From the NCBI RefSeq assembly GCF_001083785.1, contig NZ_LAVL01000007.1:1-64000 (forward strand): DNA of 64,000 nt, read 5' to 3'. Shown here piece after piece: positions 24,633 to 32,952 of this stretch. The first letter of the stretch is position 1. Each line of letters begins with the position of its first letter. The notes beneath the pieces are model-generated. The model had not been told where the DNA came from. It worked only from the letters and a program-made list of their open reading frames with translations, and made no database searches. Source of the DNA: Nonomuraea sp. SBT364. GTDB taxonomy: Bacteria > Actinomycetota > Actinomycetes > Streptosporangiales > Streptosporangiaceae. Position numbers and translations under genes: made by a program.

Positions 24633-27600
24633 TCACGCCTGGGCGAGTTGTACCAGGTCCACGCGGCGGGACGCCGACAGGTAGCCGCGTCCGGGCGGCC
24701 CGGTGAAGTACTGGTCCGGTTCGAGCGTGAGGCCGTGCTCGCGGGCGATGACGCGGCCGGCCGGGGTGAGCAGCAGGCGGGCGCCGGAGCGCAGGGTCTC
24801 GGTGAGCACCCCCGACAGGGAGCGGCGCTGGCCTTCGAGGACGGGCAGGGCGTCGCCGCAGAGGATGAGGGCGCGGCGGCCCAGCTCCGACATGGCGGTG
24901 ATCTCCTGCAGGAGGGTGGGCAGCGTCTCGAAGTTCTTCTCCGACGGCGTCACCGTGAGCTGGTCGAAGTCGTCCACGATGACGGCCAGGCGGCGGCCCT
25001 CGTAGGGCTCGGCCGCCTCGCGCAGGGCGGCGTCGGCCAGGGCGGCGCCGGTGAGGACCCCGGGCAGGGCGCGGGCCAGCGGCGAGCGGGGCGGTGAGAG
25101 CGCGAGCACCTCGACGCCGGCCCGCCGCAGCCCGCGGGCCAGCACCAGGGCCGCGTTGCTGCGCCCGGACCCCGGCGGGCCCGACACCAGCACCAGGTGC
25201 GGACCGGCGTCGAACAGGTCGAGGGCCACCGGCGCGACCTCGGGCCCGCCCACGCCGATCGGTACGCCGGGAACGCCGGCGAGCCCGTCCAGGGGCACCA
25301 CGGCCGGCAGCGGGGGGAACGCCCGCGCGGTGACCCCCGACGCGGGCACGGGGGTGAGCGACGGCGGCGGCAGGCACACCTGCACGTGCAGCCCGGTGGC
25401 CGCCTCGATGGCGCGGCCGGGCAGCACCGGCGGCGAGACCATGCCGGAGGTGAGGTGCGCCCGCCGCGTGTCCTCGCGCGGGAACGGCAGGAACAGCCGC
25501 TGCGAGAAGATGTCCGGCGTCTTGCCGCGCAGCATGTCGTAGCCGCCGATCGCGACCACGTGCACCCCCACCGGCGGCCCGGTCGCGGCCAGCCCGCGCA
25601 CGGTCACCAGCAGGGCCGACTCGAAGAAGTCCGGGTTGCCGCGGTCCTCGAAGCACTCCCAGCCATCGACCACGAGCACGATCGCCGGGTCGGGCCGCGC
25701 TCCGGGCGACACCCGGGCCACCTTGCGGCGTTCTGCCTCGGCGGCCAGCCAGGTGACGATGCGGCGGACCCGGTCGGGCTCGGCGGCCGAGGCCACGGCT
25801 CCGCAGTGCGGCAGCGCCTCGTAGCCGGTCAGCCCGCCCGGCTGGTTCTCGATCACGTACAGCCACACCGCGCCCGGATCGCACCCGTTCGCGAGGCTGC
25901 TGATCAGGGTGCGGGCGAAGGTCGTACGGCCGGACTGCGGGCCGCCGGCGACCATGAGGCGCTCGGTGCCGGCCAGGTCCAGCGCCATCGCCGGCTGCGC
26001 CTGGTTGACCGGGTCGTCCACCAGCCCGTACGCGACGCCGGAGGCGGGCGGCAGGGCGGCGAGCGGGAGCTCGGCCGGCAGCGGGGGCAGCAGCGGCCGG
26101 AAGGGCGGCTCCGGCCGGATCCGCCCGGCGGCGGCGACCACGGCCTCGATGGCCAGGTCCTGGTCGGTGCGGCTGCCCCGCGGGGTGTCGCCGGCGAGCT
26201 CCGGGCGCGGCAGGCCGAGCGCCGGCCAGGGGACGAGCCGGGCGGTGGCCGGGGTGGCGCCGGTGGGCGGCGGGTGGCCGAGGTAGCCGGTCTGGAAGAG
26301 CTGCGGGGTGCGCTGCTCGGCGCCGACCCGCATGATCATGCCCCGGCCGCGCAGCCGGGACGGGATCGCGGCGGCGTCGGGCACGCCGAGGACCTCGGTG
26401 CTGTCGGAGGGCTCGTTCTGGCGCAGGGTGATGCGCAGCGAGATGTTGTTCTTCAGCTCGGGCGAGAGCTTGCCCTGCAGCGACTGGGTGGCCAGCACCA
26501 GGTGCATGCCGAGCGAGCGGCCCTTGGCGGCGACGTTGACCAGCTCGCGTAAGAAGTCGGGCGAGGTCTCCAGGACCCGGGCGAACTCGTCGAAGACCAT
26601 GACCAGCCTGGGCAGCCTGCCGCCCGCGGCCCAGTAGGCGTCGATCTCGCCCCCGTACCGGGCCAGGATCGCCTCGCGGCGGCGCACCTCGGCGCGGACG
26701 GAGGCCAGCACGCGCAGGGCGGCGGCCTCGTCGAAGACGTCGGCGGCGGTGTCGCCGGTGGACCGGATCAGCCCGACCACGTGCGGGCAGTGCTCGAACG
26801 GCAGGAACGCGCTGCCGCCCTTGAAGTCGACGAGCACCAGGTTCAGCTCGTCGGGGCGGTTGGCCAGCAGCAGCGAGGTGACCAGCGTCTGCAGCAGGAT
26901 GCTCTTGCCCGCCCCGGTGGCCCCGCCGAGCATGGTGTGCGGCCCGTCGGCGGCCAGGTCGACGGTGACGGGGCCGGTGCCGTCGCCGCCGATGGCGATG
27001 CGGGTGGTGGGGCCGGGGTGCGCGGTCCAGCGGGCCACCACCGCGCCCGCGTCGGGCACGCCGAGCCCGAGCACGTCGAGCAGGCGGACGGCGGCCGGGA
27101 TGGCGTTCTCGGCGCGGGCCAGCGTGAGCCGGTCGCGCATCGGGGCCAGCGCGCGGGCGATGCGCAGCGCGGCCTCCTCGCCGAGGTATTCGGGCTGGAC
27201 GGGCATCGGCAGCCCCTGCCGCCCCCGGGTGAGCATGAGCCGGGTGCCGTCGAGCTCGCACACGCCGCGGCACTCGTTGAGGCTGCGCTGGTCGGCGCAG
27301 ATCACGTACACGCCGACGGACGGCCCCTCGCGCAGCACCTCCTTCATGCCGGGGATGTCGCGCAGCGCCCGCGCGCCGTCGAGCACGACGACGATCTCCT
27401 CGCCGAAGCGGGTCTCGCGGGACGCCTTGACGGCCTTCAGCCGCTCGGTGACCACGTCCTTCAGCTCGTCGACCCGCTCGGTCCTGGTCCGCGGCGTGTT
27501 GCCGACCAGGCAGGGCACGGCGTCCGAGGTCAGGTGCGGCAGCCAGCGCGTCCACGCCAGGTGCTCGCCGCCGGACGCGGTGATGACGACCAGCCGCAGC

Positions 27601-28814
27601 TCGTCGGGGTCGCGCAGGGTGCCGAGCTGGACGAGCAGCCAGCGCAGCAGCGCGTCCTTGGACGGCGGCGGCCCGATGACGCCGAGCACCCCGATCTCGC
27701 GCAGGTCCACGGTGACCGGGACGCCGCGCAGCGTCGGCTCCTCGAACCCCGGCCACGGCTCGCCGCTGAACTCGATCGTGGCCCGCTCGTCCGCCACGCC
27801 CACGCGCAGCGTCAGCCCGTCGGCGGAGTCGGCGTTGCGCGGCCACAGCCCCGGCCCCTCGTGGGTGGCGGCGACGGTCAGGTCCACCTCGTCGGGCGCG
27901 ACCAGGTGACGCAGCCACTGCTCCCGCACGACGTGCCGCCGGACGCGCTCGGCCGTCTCCCTCTGGCGCTCGGCGAACTCGCGCTCCTTGCGCTTGCGCT
28001 GCCGCCCTTCGGCCCACTGCGTGCCGAAGAACGTGATCGGCGTCAGAAGCCCGAACAACAAGAAGTACGGACTTTTTAGGAAAACGGCCATGAGGACGGC
28101 GATCGGCAGCGGGATCAGCGACGACAGCAACTGGACCATGAAGTTGCGCGGCGCGGCCTCGTTCCTGGGCAGCGTGATGCGCTCGGCGGGGACCGCGGGC
28201 GAGGGTGCGAAGGCCCTGTCGAAGTCGATGTGCCCGTCGGAGCCCCGGGTGGCGCGCAGCCGGCCGGGCGGCAGCGGCGCCCAGCGCATCCGGTCCTCGC
28301 CGACCTGCAGCACGGCCTCCGGCCGCAGCGGCGCGGGCCCCTCGATCAGCACCTCGTCGACCCGCGTGCCGCCGCCGGAGTTGAGGTCGACGACTGTGAC
28401 CTCGCCCGTCCACGACACCTCCAGGAAGGCGTGGCGCTCGCTCACCCGCTGGTCCCTCGGCAGCGTGATGTCGCCGTGCTGCCTGCCGATCACGTGGTTG
28501 CCGGGGCTGAGCCAGATCACCCGGCCCGCGTCCGGCCCGGCGAACACCCGCACGGCCCCCGCCGCCGCCATGGGCCGCCACGGCCGGATCCGCTCCGGCT
28601 CCCCCACGCTGATGACCGATCCGCACACGATCGGCCCCGCGGCGAGCGTGGCGTCCGGATCGAGCTTGACGGTCCCGGCGAAGCACGGCCGCCCGTCGAC
28701 GGGCACCGGGAGCGCGCGCAGCAGCGAGGCGATCGGGGTGTCGGGCTCGGCCGTCACCTCGACGTCGTGCTCGGCGGCGAGAGCCGGGTCCCGGACCGTC
28801 AGCCGAATGATCAT
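24633..28814 (-). CDS. eccC: Type VII secretion motor ATPase, FHA + FtsK/SpoIIIE (EssC/EccC-like)
   Basis: A 1393-residue single-chain motor. A ubiquitin/FHA-like N-terminus (residues 1-180) contains the FHA core NHVIGRQHGDITLP and VSERHAF. Two membrane helices lie near 228-265 (LLSSLIPLPIAVLMAVFLKS; FLLFGLLTPITFF). Three FtsK-like domains follow. The first has intact Walker A GGATGAGKS (Lys about 637) and Walker B LVMVFDEF (about 741). The second (GPQSGRTT, about 962) has a degenerate Walker B (LVVDGWECF). The third has GPPGSGRS (about 1214) and VIVDDFD. FHA fusion resembles Firmicute EssC. ATG at 28814 follows AGAGGGG. Confidence 0.93.
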   Translation of the reverse strand: MIIRLTVRDPALAAEHDVEVTAEPDTPIASLLRALPVPVDGRPCFAGTVKLDPDATLAAGPIVCGSVISVGEPERIRPWRPMAAAGAVRVFAGPDAGRVIWLSPGNHVIGRQHGDITLPRDQRVSERHAFLEVSWTGEVTVVDLNSGGGTRVDEVLIEGPAPLRPEAVLQVGEDRMRWAPLPPGRLRATRGSDGHIDFDRAFAPSPAVPAERITLPRNEAAPRNFMVQLLSSLIPLPIAVLMAVFLKSPYFLLFGLLTPITFFGTQWAEGRQRKRKEREFAERQRETAERVRRHVVREQWLRHLVAPDEVDLTVAATHEGPGLWPRNADSADGLTLRVGVADERATIEFSGEPWPGFEEPTLRGVPVTVDLREIGVLGVIGPPPSKDALLRWLLVQLGTLRDPDELRLVVITASGGEHLAWTRWLPHLTSDAVPCLVGNTPRTRTERVDELKDVVTERLKAVKASRETRFGEEIVVVLDGARALRDIPGMKEVLREGPSVGVYVICADQRSLNECRGVCELDGTRLMLTRGRQGLPMPVQPEYLGEEAALRIARALAPMRDRLTLARAENAIPAAVRLLDVLGLGVPDAGAVVARWTAHPGPTTRIAIGGDGTGPVTVDLAADGPHTMLGGATGAGKSILLQTLVTSLLLANRPDELNLVLVDFKGGSAFLPFEHCPHVVGLIRSTGDTAADVFDEAAALRVLASVRAEVRRREAILARYGGEIDAYWAAGGRLPRLVMVFDEFARVLETSPDFLRELVNVAAKGRSLGMHLVLATQSLQGKLSPELKNNISLRITLRQNEPSDSTEVLGVPDAAAIPSRLRGRGMIMRVGAEQRTPQLFQTGYLGHPPPTGATPATARLVPWPALGLPRPELAGDTPRGSRTDQDLAIEAVVAAAGRIRPEPPFRPLLPPLPAELPLAALPPASGVAYGLVDDPVNQAQPAMALDLAGTERLMVAGGPQSGRTTFARTLISSLANGCDPGAVWLYVIENQPGGLTGYEALPHCGAVASAAEPDRVRRIVTWLAAEAERRKVARVSPGARPDPAIVLVVDGWECFEDRGNPDFFESALLVTVRGLAATGPPVGVHVVAIGGYDMLRGKTPDIFSQRLFLPFPREDTRRAHLTSGMVSPPVLPGRAIEAATGLHVQVCLPPPSLTPVPASGVTARAFPPLPAVVPLDGLAGVPGVPIGVGGPEVAPVALDLFDAGPHLVLVSGPPGSGRSNAALVLARGLRRAGVEVLALSPPRSPLARALPGVLTGAALADAALREAAEPYEGRRLAVIVDDFDQLTVTPSEKNFETLPTLLQEITAMSELGRRALILCGDALPVLEGQRRSLSGVLTETLRSGARLLLTPAGRVIAREHGLTLEPDQYFTGPPGRGYLSASRRVDLVQLAQA

Positions 28815-28947
28815 AAATCCCCTCTCTGGGGGATCGGACCGCTCCTATGCCTGAATCTAGCCGAAGGTCGGGCGCACGAAAGGGTACGAGTAACCTATGT
28901 GTGCCGCATGCAGTGGGGTGAGTCACAATGGCAGCAGAGGAGGACGC

Positions 28948-29628
28948 GTGAACACGGAAGATGTGCTGGGCAAAGCCCCTCTGTTCGCCGCGCTCGATCG
29001 CGAGAGCGCCGCGGCGTTGCGGACGAGCATCACCGAGGTGCAGCTGGCCAAGGGGCAGACGCTCTTCCACGAGAACGAGACGGGCGACCGGCTCTACGTC
29101 GTCCTCGACGGCAAGATCAAACTGTCCCGCACCTCCCCCGACGGGCGGGAGAACCTGCTGAGCGTCCTCGGGCCGAGCGAGATGTTCGGTGAGCTGTCGC
29201 TGTTCGACCCGCGCCCGCGCACGGCCACCGCGACCGCGCTGACCGACGTCCGGCTGGCCGGGCTCGGCCACGACGACCTGCGCCCCTGGCTGACCGGCCG
29301 CCCCGAGGTGGCGCTCCACCTGCTGCGCGCCCTCGCCCAGCGGCTGCGGCGCACCAACGACGTGCTGGCCGACCTGGTCTTCACCGACGTGCCCGGCCGG
29401 GTGGCCAAGCAGCTCCTCGACCTGGCCGAGCGGTTCGGCACCAAGACCGACGACGGCCTGCGCGTCCACCACGACCTCACCCAGGAGGAGCTGGCCCAGC
29501 TCGTCGGCGCCTCCCGCGAGACGGTCAACAAGGCGCTGGCCGACTTCGCGCAGCGCGGCTGGCTGCGCATCGAGGCCAAGGCCGTGGTGATCCTCGACAT
29601 GGACCGGCTCTACAACCGCTCCAGATAG
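28948..29628 (+). CDS. crp: CRP/FNR family cAMP-responsive regulator
   Basis: A 226-residue regulator. The cyclic-nucleotide domain begins VLGKAPLFAALDRE. Its phosphate-binding cassette is MFGELSLFDPRPRTATATA, nearly identical to mycobacterial CRP (Rv3676). The C-terminal winged helix has LTQEELAQLVGASRETVNKA. GTG at 28948 follows AGAGGAGGA; a longer frame from 28897 lacks a ribosome site. The gene normally neighbours nth; here the T7SS cassette separates them, and it is divergent from the EssC-like gene with 133 bases between. Its 3' end overlaps the convergent MBL gene by 19 bases. Confidence 0.96.
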   Translation: MNTEDVLGKAPLFAALDRESAAALRTSITEVQLAKGQTLFHENETGDRLYVVLDGKIKLSRTSPDGRENLLSVLGPSEMFGELSLFDPRPRTATATALTDVRLAGLGHDDLRPWLTGRPEVALHLLRALAQRLRRTNDVLADLVFTDVPGRVAKQLLDLAERFGTKTDDGLRVHHDLTQEELAQLVGASRETVNKALADFAQRGWLRIEAKAVVILDMDRLYNRSR

Positions 29629-30401
29629 TCGAGCTGGGCCCGCACCGACATCTCGGCGGCGGGCCAGAGCGACCGGTCCACGTCCGCGTAGACGATCTTC
29701 ACGATCTCCCTCGGCGTGCGCGCGCCCTGCCGCTGCGCCTGCCTGATCTGGTCCAGCCGCTCGCGCCGGTGCGCGATGTAGCCGTCGAGCGCGCCGATCG
29801 GGTCGGGCAGCACCGGCCCGTGCCCCGGCAGCAGCGCCCGCGCCTCCAGGCTCTCCGCCGCCGCCCTGAGCCGGTCGAGGCTGCGCAGGTAGTCGGCCAG
29901 CCCGCCGTCCTCGGCGACGATCGTGGTGCCCCGGCCCAGCACGGTGTCGCCGGTCAGCATCGCCCGGTCGGCCGGCAGCCAGAAGCACAGCGAGTCGAAG
30001 GAGTGGCCCGGAGTCCCGTACACGTGGATCTCCAGCCCGGCCACGGTCACCACGTCACCGTCGGCCAGGCCCTCCGTGCCCAGCCTGTGACGCGGGTCGA
30101 GGGCCCGTACCGGAGCGTCGACGAGCCCGGCGAAGCGCCGGGCGCCGCCGCTGTGGTCGAAATGGCCGTGGGTGAGCAGGATCTCCCGCACCCGGCGCCC
30201 GCCCAGATGGTCGCGGACCCGCAGCAGGTGCGCCTCGTCGTCGGGACCCGGGTCGACGACCACGACCTCCTCGCCGCCGCCGATGACCCACGTGTTGGTG
30301 CCGTCGAGCGTCATCGCCGACGGGTTGGGCGCGAGCAGGTTCTCGGCGTGGTCGGTGCGCGAGCCGTCGGGGGTGCCGATCGGGATGTGCAGGCCGCTCA
30401 T
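29610..30401 (-). CDS. Metallo-beta-lactamase fold hydrolase
   Basis: A 263-residue MBL-fold enzyme. The metal motif is LLTHGHFDHSGG (HxHxDH), followed by YGTPGHSFDSLCFWL and the bridging Asp in AMLTGDTVLGRG. The C-terminal histidine is in LLPGHGPVLPDP. It is similar in size and layout to the RNase Z/glyoxalase II-like proteins found after crp in mycobacteria (Rv3677c); the physiological substrate is unknown. ATG 30401 overlaps the stop of the upstream NUDIX gene as ATGA, indicating a minus-strand operon from DUF4177 through RidA and NUDIX to MBL. Confidence 0.92.
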   Translation of the reverse strand: MSGLHIPIGTPDGSRTDHAENLLAPNPSAMTLDGTNTWVIGGGEEVVVVDPGPDDEAHLLRVRDHLGGRRVREILLTHGHFDHSGGARRFAGLVDAPVRALDPRHRLGTEGLADGDVVTVAGLEIHVYGTPGHSFDSLCFWLPADRAMLTGDTVLGRGTTIVAEDGGLADYLRSLDRLRAAAESLEARALLPGHGPVLPDPIGALDGYIAHRRERLDQIRQAQRQGARTPREIVKIVYADVDRSLWPAAEMSVRAQLDYLERL

Positions 30402-31213
30402 CCCGTCACCAGCCGCCACTCGCCGCCGACCTCCACGACCTTCGGCAGAATCGTGACGATCTCCCGCTCCTCCGCCAGCACCGACGCCACGCCGTCGTGC
30501 CCGGCCAGCTCGGCGAGCGTCTGGCGGGTGGGCGGCATCAGGAAGATCTCGCCCCGGTCGGCCAGCTCGACCGCCTCTGCCGGGCGCTGCCAGACCACCT
30601 GGTCCGCCTCGCCGCCGACGTCGCGGGTGCGCTGGCCATCGGGGAGCACGGCCACGAAGAAGCGGGTGTCGAAGCGCCTGACCTCGATCTCCGGCGTGAT
30701 CCAGTGCGCCCACGGCTTGAGCAGGTCGGAGCGCAGCACCAGGCCGCGCGCGGCGAGGAAGTCGGCGAAGGACAGGTCGCGGTCGATGAGCGCCAGCCGG
30801 TCGGCCTCCCAGCCGTCGCCGGTGGTGTCGGCCACCACCGAGTCGGGCCCCGGACCGGCGAGCAGCACGCCCGACTCCTCGAACGTCTCCCGCACGGCGG
30901 CGCACACCAGCCCCCTGGCCACCGCCTCGTCCGCGCCGAAGACCCGGCCCCACTCGGCCGGCGAGGGCCCGGCCCAGGCCACGGCCTGGTCGGTGTCACG
31001 CGGATCGACGGAGCCGCCGGGGAAGACGTACGCCCCGGCCGCGAAGGCCATCGTGGCCTTGCGGCGCAGCAGATAAGCCTGGACGCCGTCCGGCCGGCCC
31101 TGGCGCAGGATCGCCACCGTGGCGGCGTCCCGCGCCGGGGCCGGGTCGACATGTCCGGCGATGATGCCCCGTGCCCGCTCGGCGAGCTCGTCGGGGAGCC
31201 GAAGTCCAGCCAC
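30398..31213 (-). CDS. NUDIX hydrolase, NUDT7/19-like
   Basis: A 271-residue NUDIX protein. YLLRRKATMAFAAGAYVFPG precedes GGSVDP, and the NUDIX helix is CAAVRETFEESG, separated by a long insertion (about 45 residues) as in NUDT19-type enzymes. The C-terminal half is strand-rich (FDTRFFVAVLPDGQRTRD) and ends in VTILPKVVEVGGEW. Likely a nucleoside-diphosphate-X or CoA-ester pyrophosphatase; the substrate is not predictable. GTG at 31213 lies just after AAGGAGG. It is ATGA-coupled to the MBL hydrolase gene downstream. Confidence 0.9.
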   Translation of the reverse strand: MAGLRLPDELAERARGIIAGHVDPAPARDAATVAILRQGRPDGVQAYLLRRKATMAFAAGAYVFPGGSVDPRDTDQAVAWAGPSPAEWGRVFGADEAVARGLVCAAVRETFEESGVLLAGPGPDSVVADTTGDGWEADRLALIDRDLSFADFLAARGLVLRSDLLKPWAHWITPEIEVRRFDTRFFVAVLPDGQRTRDVGGEADQVVWQRPAEAVELADRGEIFLMPPTRQTLAELAGHDGVASVLAEEREIVTILPKVVEVGGEWRLVTG

Positions 31214-31261
31214 ATGACCTCCTTCTAGAACATCACTCGGTCATGGTGACATATCGGACCT

Positions 31262-31720
31262 TCAGGACACCTCCGCGATCAGCTCCACTTCCACCGGAGC
31301 GTCGAGCGGCAGCGAGGTCACGCCGACGGCGCTGCGCGCGTGCTTGCCGGCCTCGCCGAAGATCTCGGCCAGCAGCTCGCTGGCGCCGTTGGCCACCTGC
31401 GGCTGCTCGGTGAAGTCGGGCGCGCTGGCCACGAACACCACGGCCTTGACGATCCGCTTCACCTTGGACAGGTCGCCGAGCTCGGCCTTGAGCGCGGCCA
31501 CCGCGTTGAGCGCGCAGATGCGGGCCTGCGCGCGGCCCTCGTCGACGCCCAGGTCGACGCCCAGCTTGCCGGTCTGGTGCAGCTTGCCCTCGACCATCGG
31601 GACCTGGCCCGAGGTGTAGACGAGCTGGCCGGTGCGGGCCGTGGGCACGTAGGCCGCCAGCGGGGCCACGACCTCGGGGAGCGTCAGGCCGAGCTCCGCG
31701 ATCTTCTGCTCGGGGCTCAT
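31262..31720 (-). CDS. ridA: RidA family protein (enamine/imine deaminase)
   Basis: A 152-residue protein of the YjgF/RidA family, which hydrolyses reactive enamine and imine intermediates. It has GQLVYTSGQVPMVEGKLHQT, ARICALNAVAALKAELGDLS and the C-terminal SLPLDAPVEVELIAEV. The family Arg lies in EAGKHARSAVGVTSLP. The start at 31720 has AGAAGG and overlaps the DUF4177 stop as ATGA. It is equivalent to Rv3678c in the conserved crp block. Confidence 0.93.
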   Translation of the reverse strand: MSPEQKIAELGLTLPEVVAPLAAYVPTARTGQLVYTSGQVPMVEGKLHQTGKLGVDLGVDEGRAQARICALNAVAALKAELGDLSKVKRIVKAVVFVASAPDFTEQPQVANGASELLAEIFGEAGKHARSAVGVTSLPLDAPVEVELIAEVS

Positions 31721-31872
31721 GCCTTCTCCCTCTTGAAGTAGGCGACCAGCTGCTCGGGCGTCGCGCCCTGCACGATCTGGACCAGCTCCCAGCCGTCGGC
31801 GCCGAAGTTGTCCAGGATCATCTTGGTGTTGTGGATCAGCACCGGGGCGGTGAGGTACTCCCATTTCTTCAT
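31717..31872 (-). CDS. DUF4177 small protein
   Basis: A 51-residue protein, MKKWEYLTAPVLIHNTKMIL followed by DNFGADGWELVQIVQG. This is the DUF4177 pattern (KWEY at the start, GADGWELV in the middle). It is a single small alpha/beta domain of unknown function found upstream of ridA in many actinobacteria. ATG at 31872 has only a weak ribosome site (GAGC). It is the first gene of the minus-strand operon and overlaps ridA by 4 bases. Confidence 0.9.
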   Translation of the reverse strand: MKKWEYLTAPVLIHNTKMILDNFGADGWELVQIVQGATPEQLVAYFKREKA

Positions 31873-31886
31873 GGAGCTCAGCGTAG

Positions 31887-31902
31887 TGTGAGCAATCTCA
31901 AA
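31887..31902. promoter_or_regulatory. Candidate CRP binding site
   Basis: TGTGAGCAATCTCAAA matches the CRP consensus TGTGA-N6-TCACA with one mismatch. It lies between the divergent DUF4177-ridA operon and the ArsA-like pair, about 3 kb from crp itself. Confidence 0.4.
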
Positions 31903-31950
31903 CGGTGGTCGCGGGCTTTCGACAAGTGACCGTTCGGTAGCCTCGAAGTC

Positions 31951-32952
31951 GTGGACTCTCCGGACACGGACTGGGACGGCGTGCGACTGCACGTCGTCAC
32001 CGGCAAGGGCGGCACGGGCAAGACGACGGTCGCCGCGGCCCTCGCCCTCGCCCTCGCCTCTGGCGGCCGCAAGGTGCTGCTCGTGGAGGTGGAGGGCCGG
32101 CAGGGCATCGCGCAGATCTTCGACCTGCCGCCGCTGCCCTACGAGGAGCGCAGGATCGCCGTGGCGCCCTCCGGGGGTGACGTGTTCGCGCTGGCCATCG
32201 ACCCCGAAGAGGCCATGCTCGAATACATGGAGATGTTCTACGGGATGCGCCGGGCGGGGCGGGCGCTGACCAAGATGGGCCTCGTCGACTTCGCCACCAC
32301 CGTCGCCCCCGGCTTCCGTGACGTGCTGGTCACCGGCAAGACCACCGAGGCCGTGCGCCGGCGCGGACGTGACGGCAGGCGGGTGTACGACGCGGTCGTG
32401 CTCGACGCGCCGCCCACGGGCCGCATCACGCGCTTCCTGAACGTCACCCAGGAGGTCGCCGGGCTGGCCAGGGTCGGCCCGATCAAGAGCCATTCCGACT
32501 TGGTACACGGCGTCGTGAAAAGCCCGGAAACAGCGGTACATTTCGTGACGCTTCTGGAAGAGATGCCCGTCCAGGAAACGCTCGACGGCGTCGCCGATCT
32601 GGCCGGCGCGGGCCTCCCTGCCGGCGGAATCTTCATCAACATGGTGCGCGAGTCCCTCCTCCCGCAGGCCGCTCTTGACATGGCTGTCAAGGGCCGCTTC
32701 GACGTCGGCGAACTCGCGCTCGGCCTCAAGGCGGCCGGCCTGGCCGACGGCGCCGACGCCGGCTCCCTGGCCGAGGCGCTCGCCGAGGAGGTCGTCGAGC
32801 ACGCCCGACGCACCGAGCTCGAACGCGCCGAACGCGAGTCGCTGGCCGCCTCCACGCTGCCGCGCTACGAGCTGCCGCTGCTCACCGACGGGGTGGACCT
32901 GGCGGGGCTGTACGAGCTGGCCGAGAGCATCCGCACCCAGGGAGCAGCGTGA
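31951..32952 (+). CDS. ArsA/GET3-like anion-transporting ATPase, first of a pair
   Basis: A 333-residue ParA/ArsA-type ATPase. The deviant Walker A is VTGKGGTGKTTVAAALALAL, with both signature lysines. The switch region has VVLDAPPTGRITRFLNV; LLVEVEGRQGIAQIF follows the P-loop. It is the homologue of mycobacterial Rv3679, which with Rv3680 forms a paired ATPase complex implicated in protection during glycerol metabolism and nitric oxide stress. GTG at 31951 has no strong ribosome site. It overlaps the second ATPase by 4 bases (GTGA). Confidence 0.9.
   Translation: MDSPDTDWDGVRLHVVTGKGGTGKTTVAAALALALASGGRKVLLVEVEGRQGIAQIFDLPPLPYEERRIAVAPSGGDVFALAIDPEEAMLEYMEMFYGMRRAGRALTKMGLVDFATTVAPGFRDVLVTGKTTEAVRRRGRDGRRVYDAVVLDAPPTGRITRFLNVTQEVAGLARVGPIKSHSDLVHGVVKSPETAVHFVTLLEEMPVQETLDGVADLAGAGLPAGGIFINMVRESLLPQAALDMAVKGRFDVGELALGLKAAGLADGADAGSLAEALAEEVVEHARRTELERAERESLAASTLPRYELPLLTDGVDLAGLYELAESIRTQGAA

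Noticed and set aside
24592..29988. A 1798-codon open frame on the minus strand spanning the EssC-like gene and beyond
   Set aside because: It is an out-of-frame shadow of the EssC-like gene in very GC-rich DNA. Its residues are Arg/Ala/Gly-rich low complexity with no family motif, and it runs antisense through crp.
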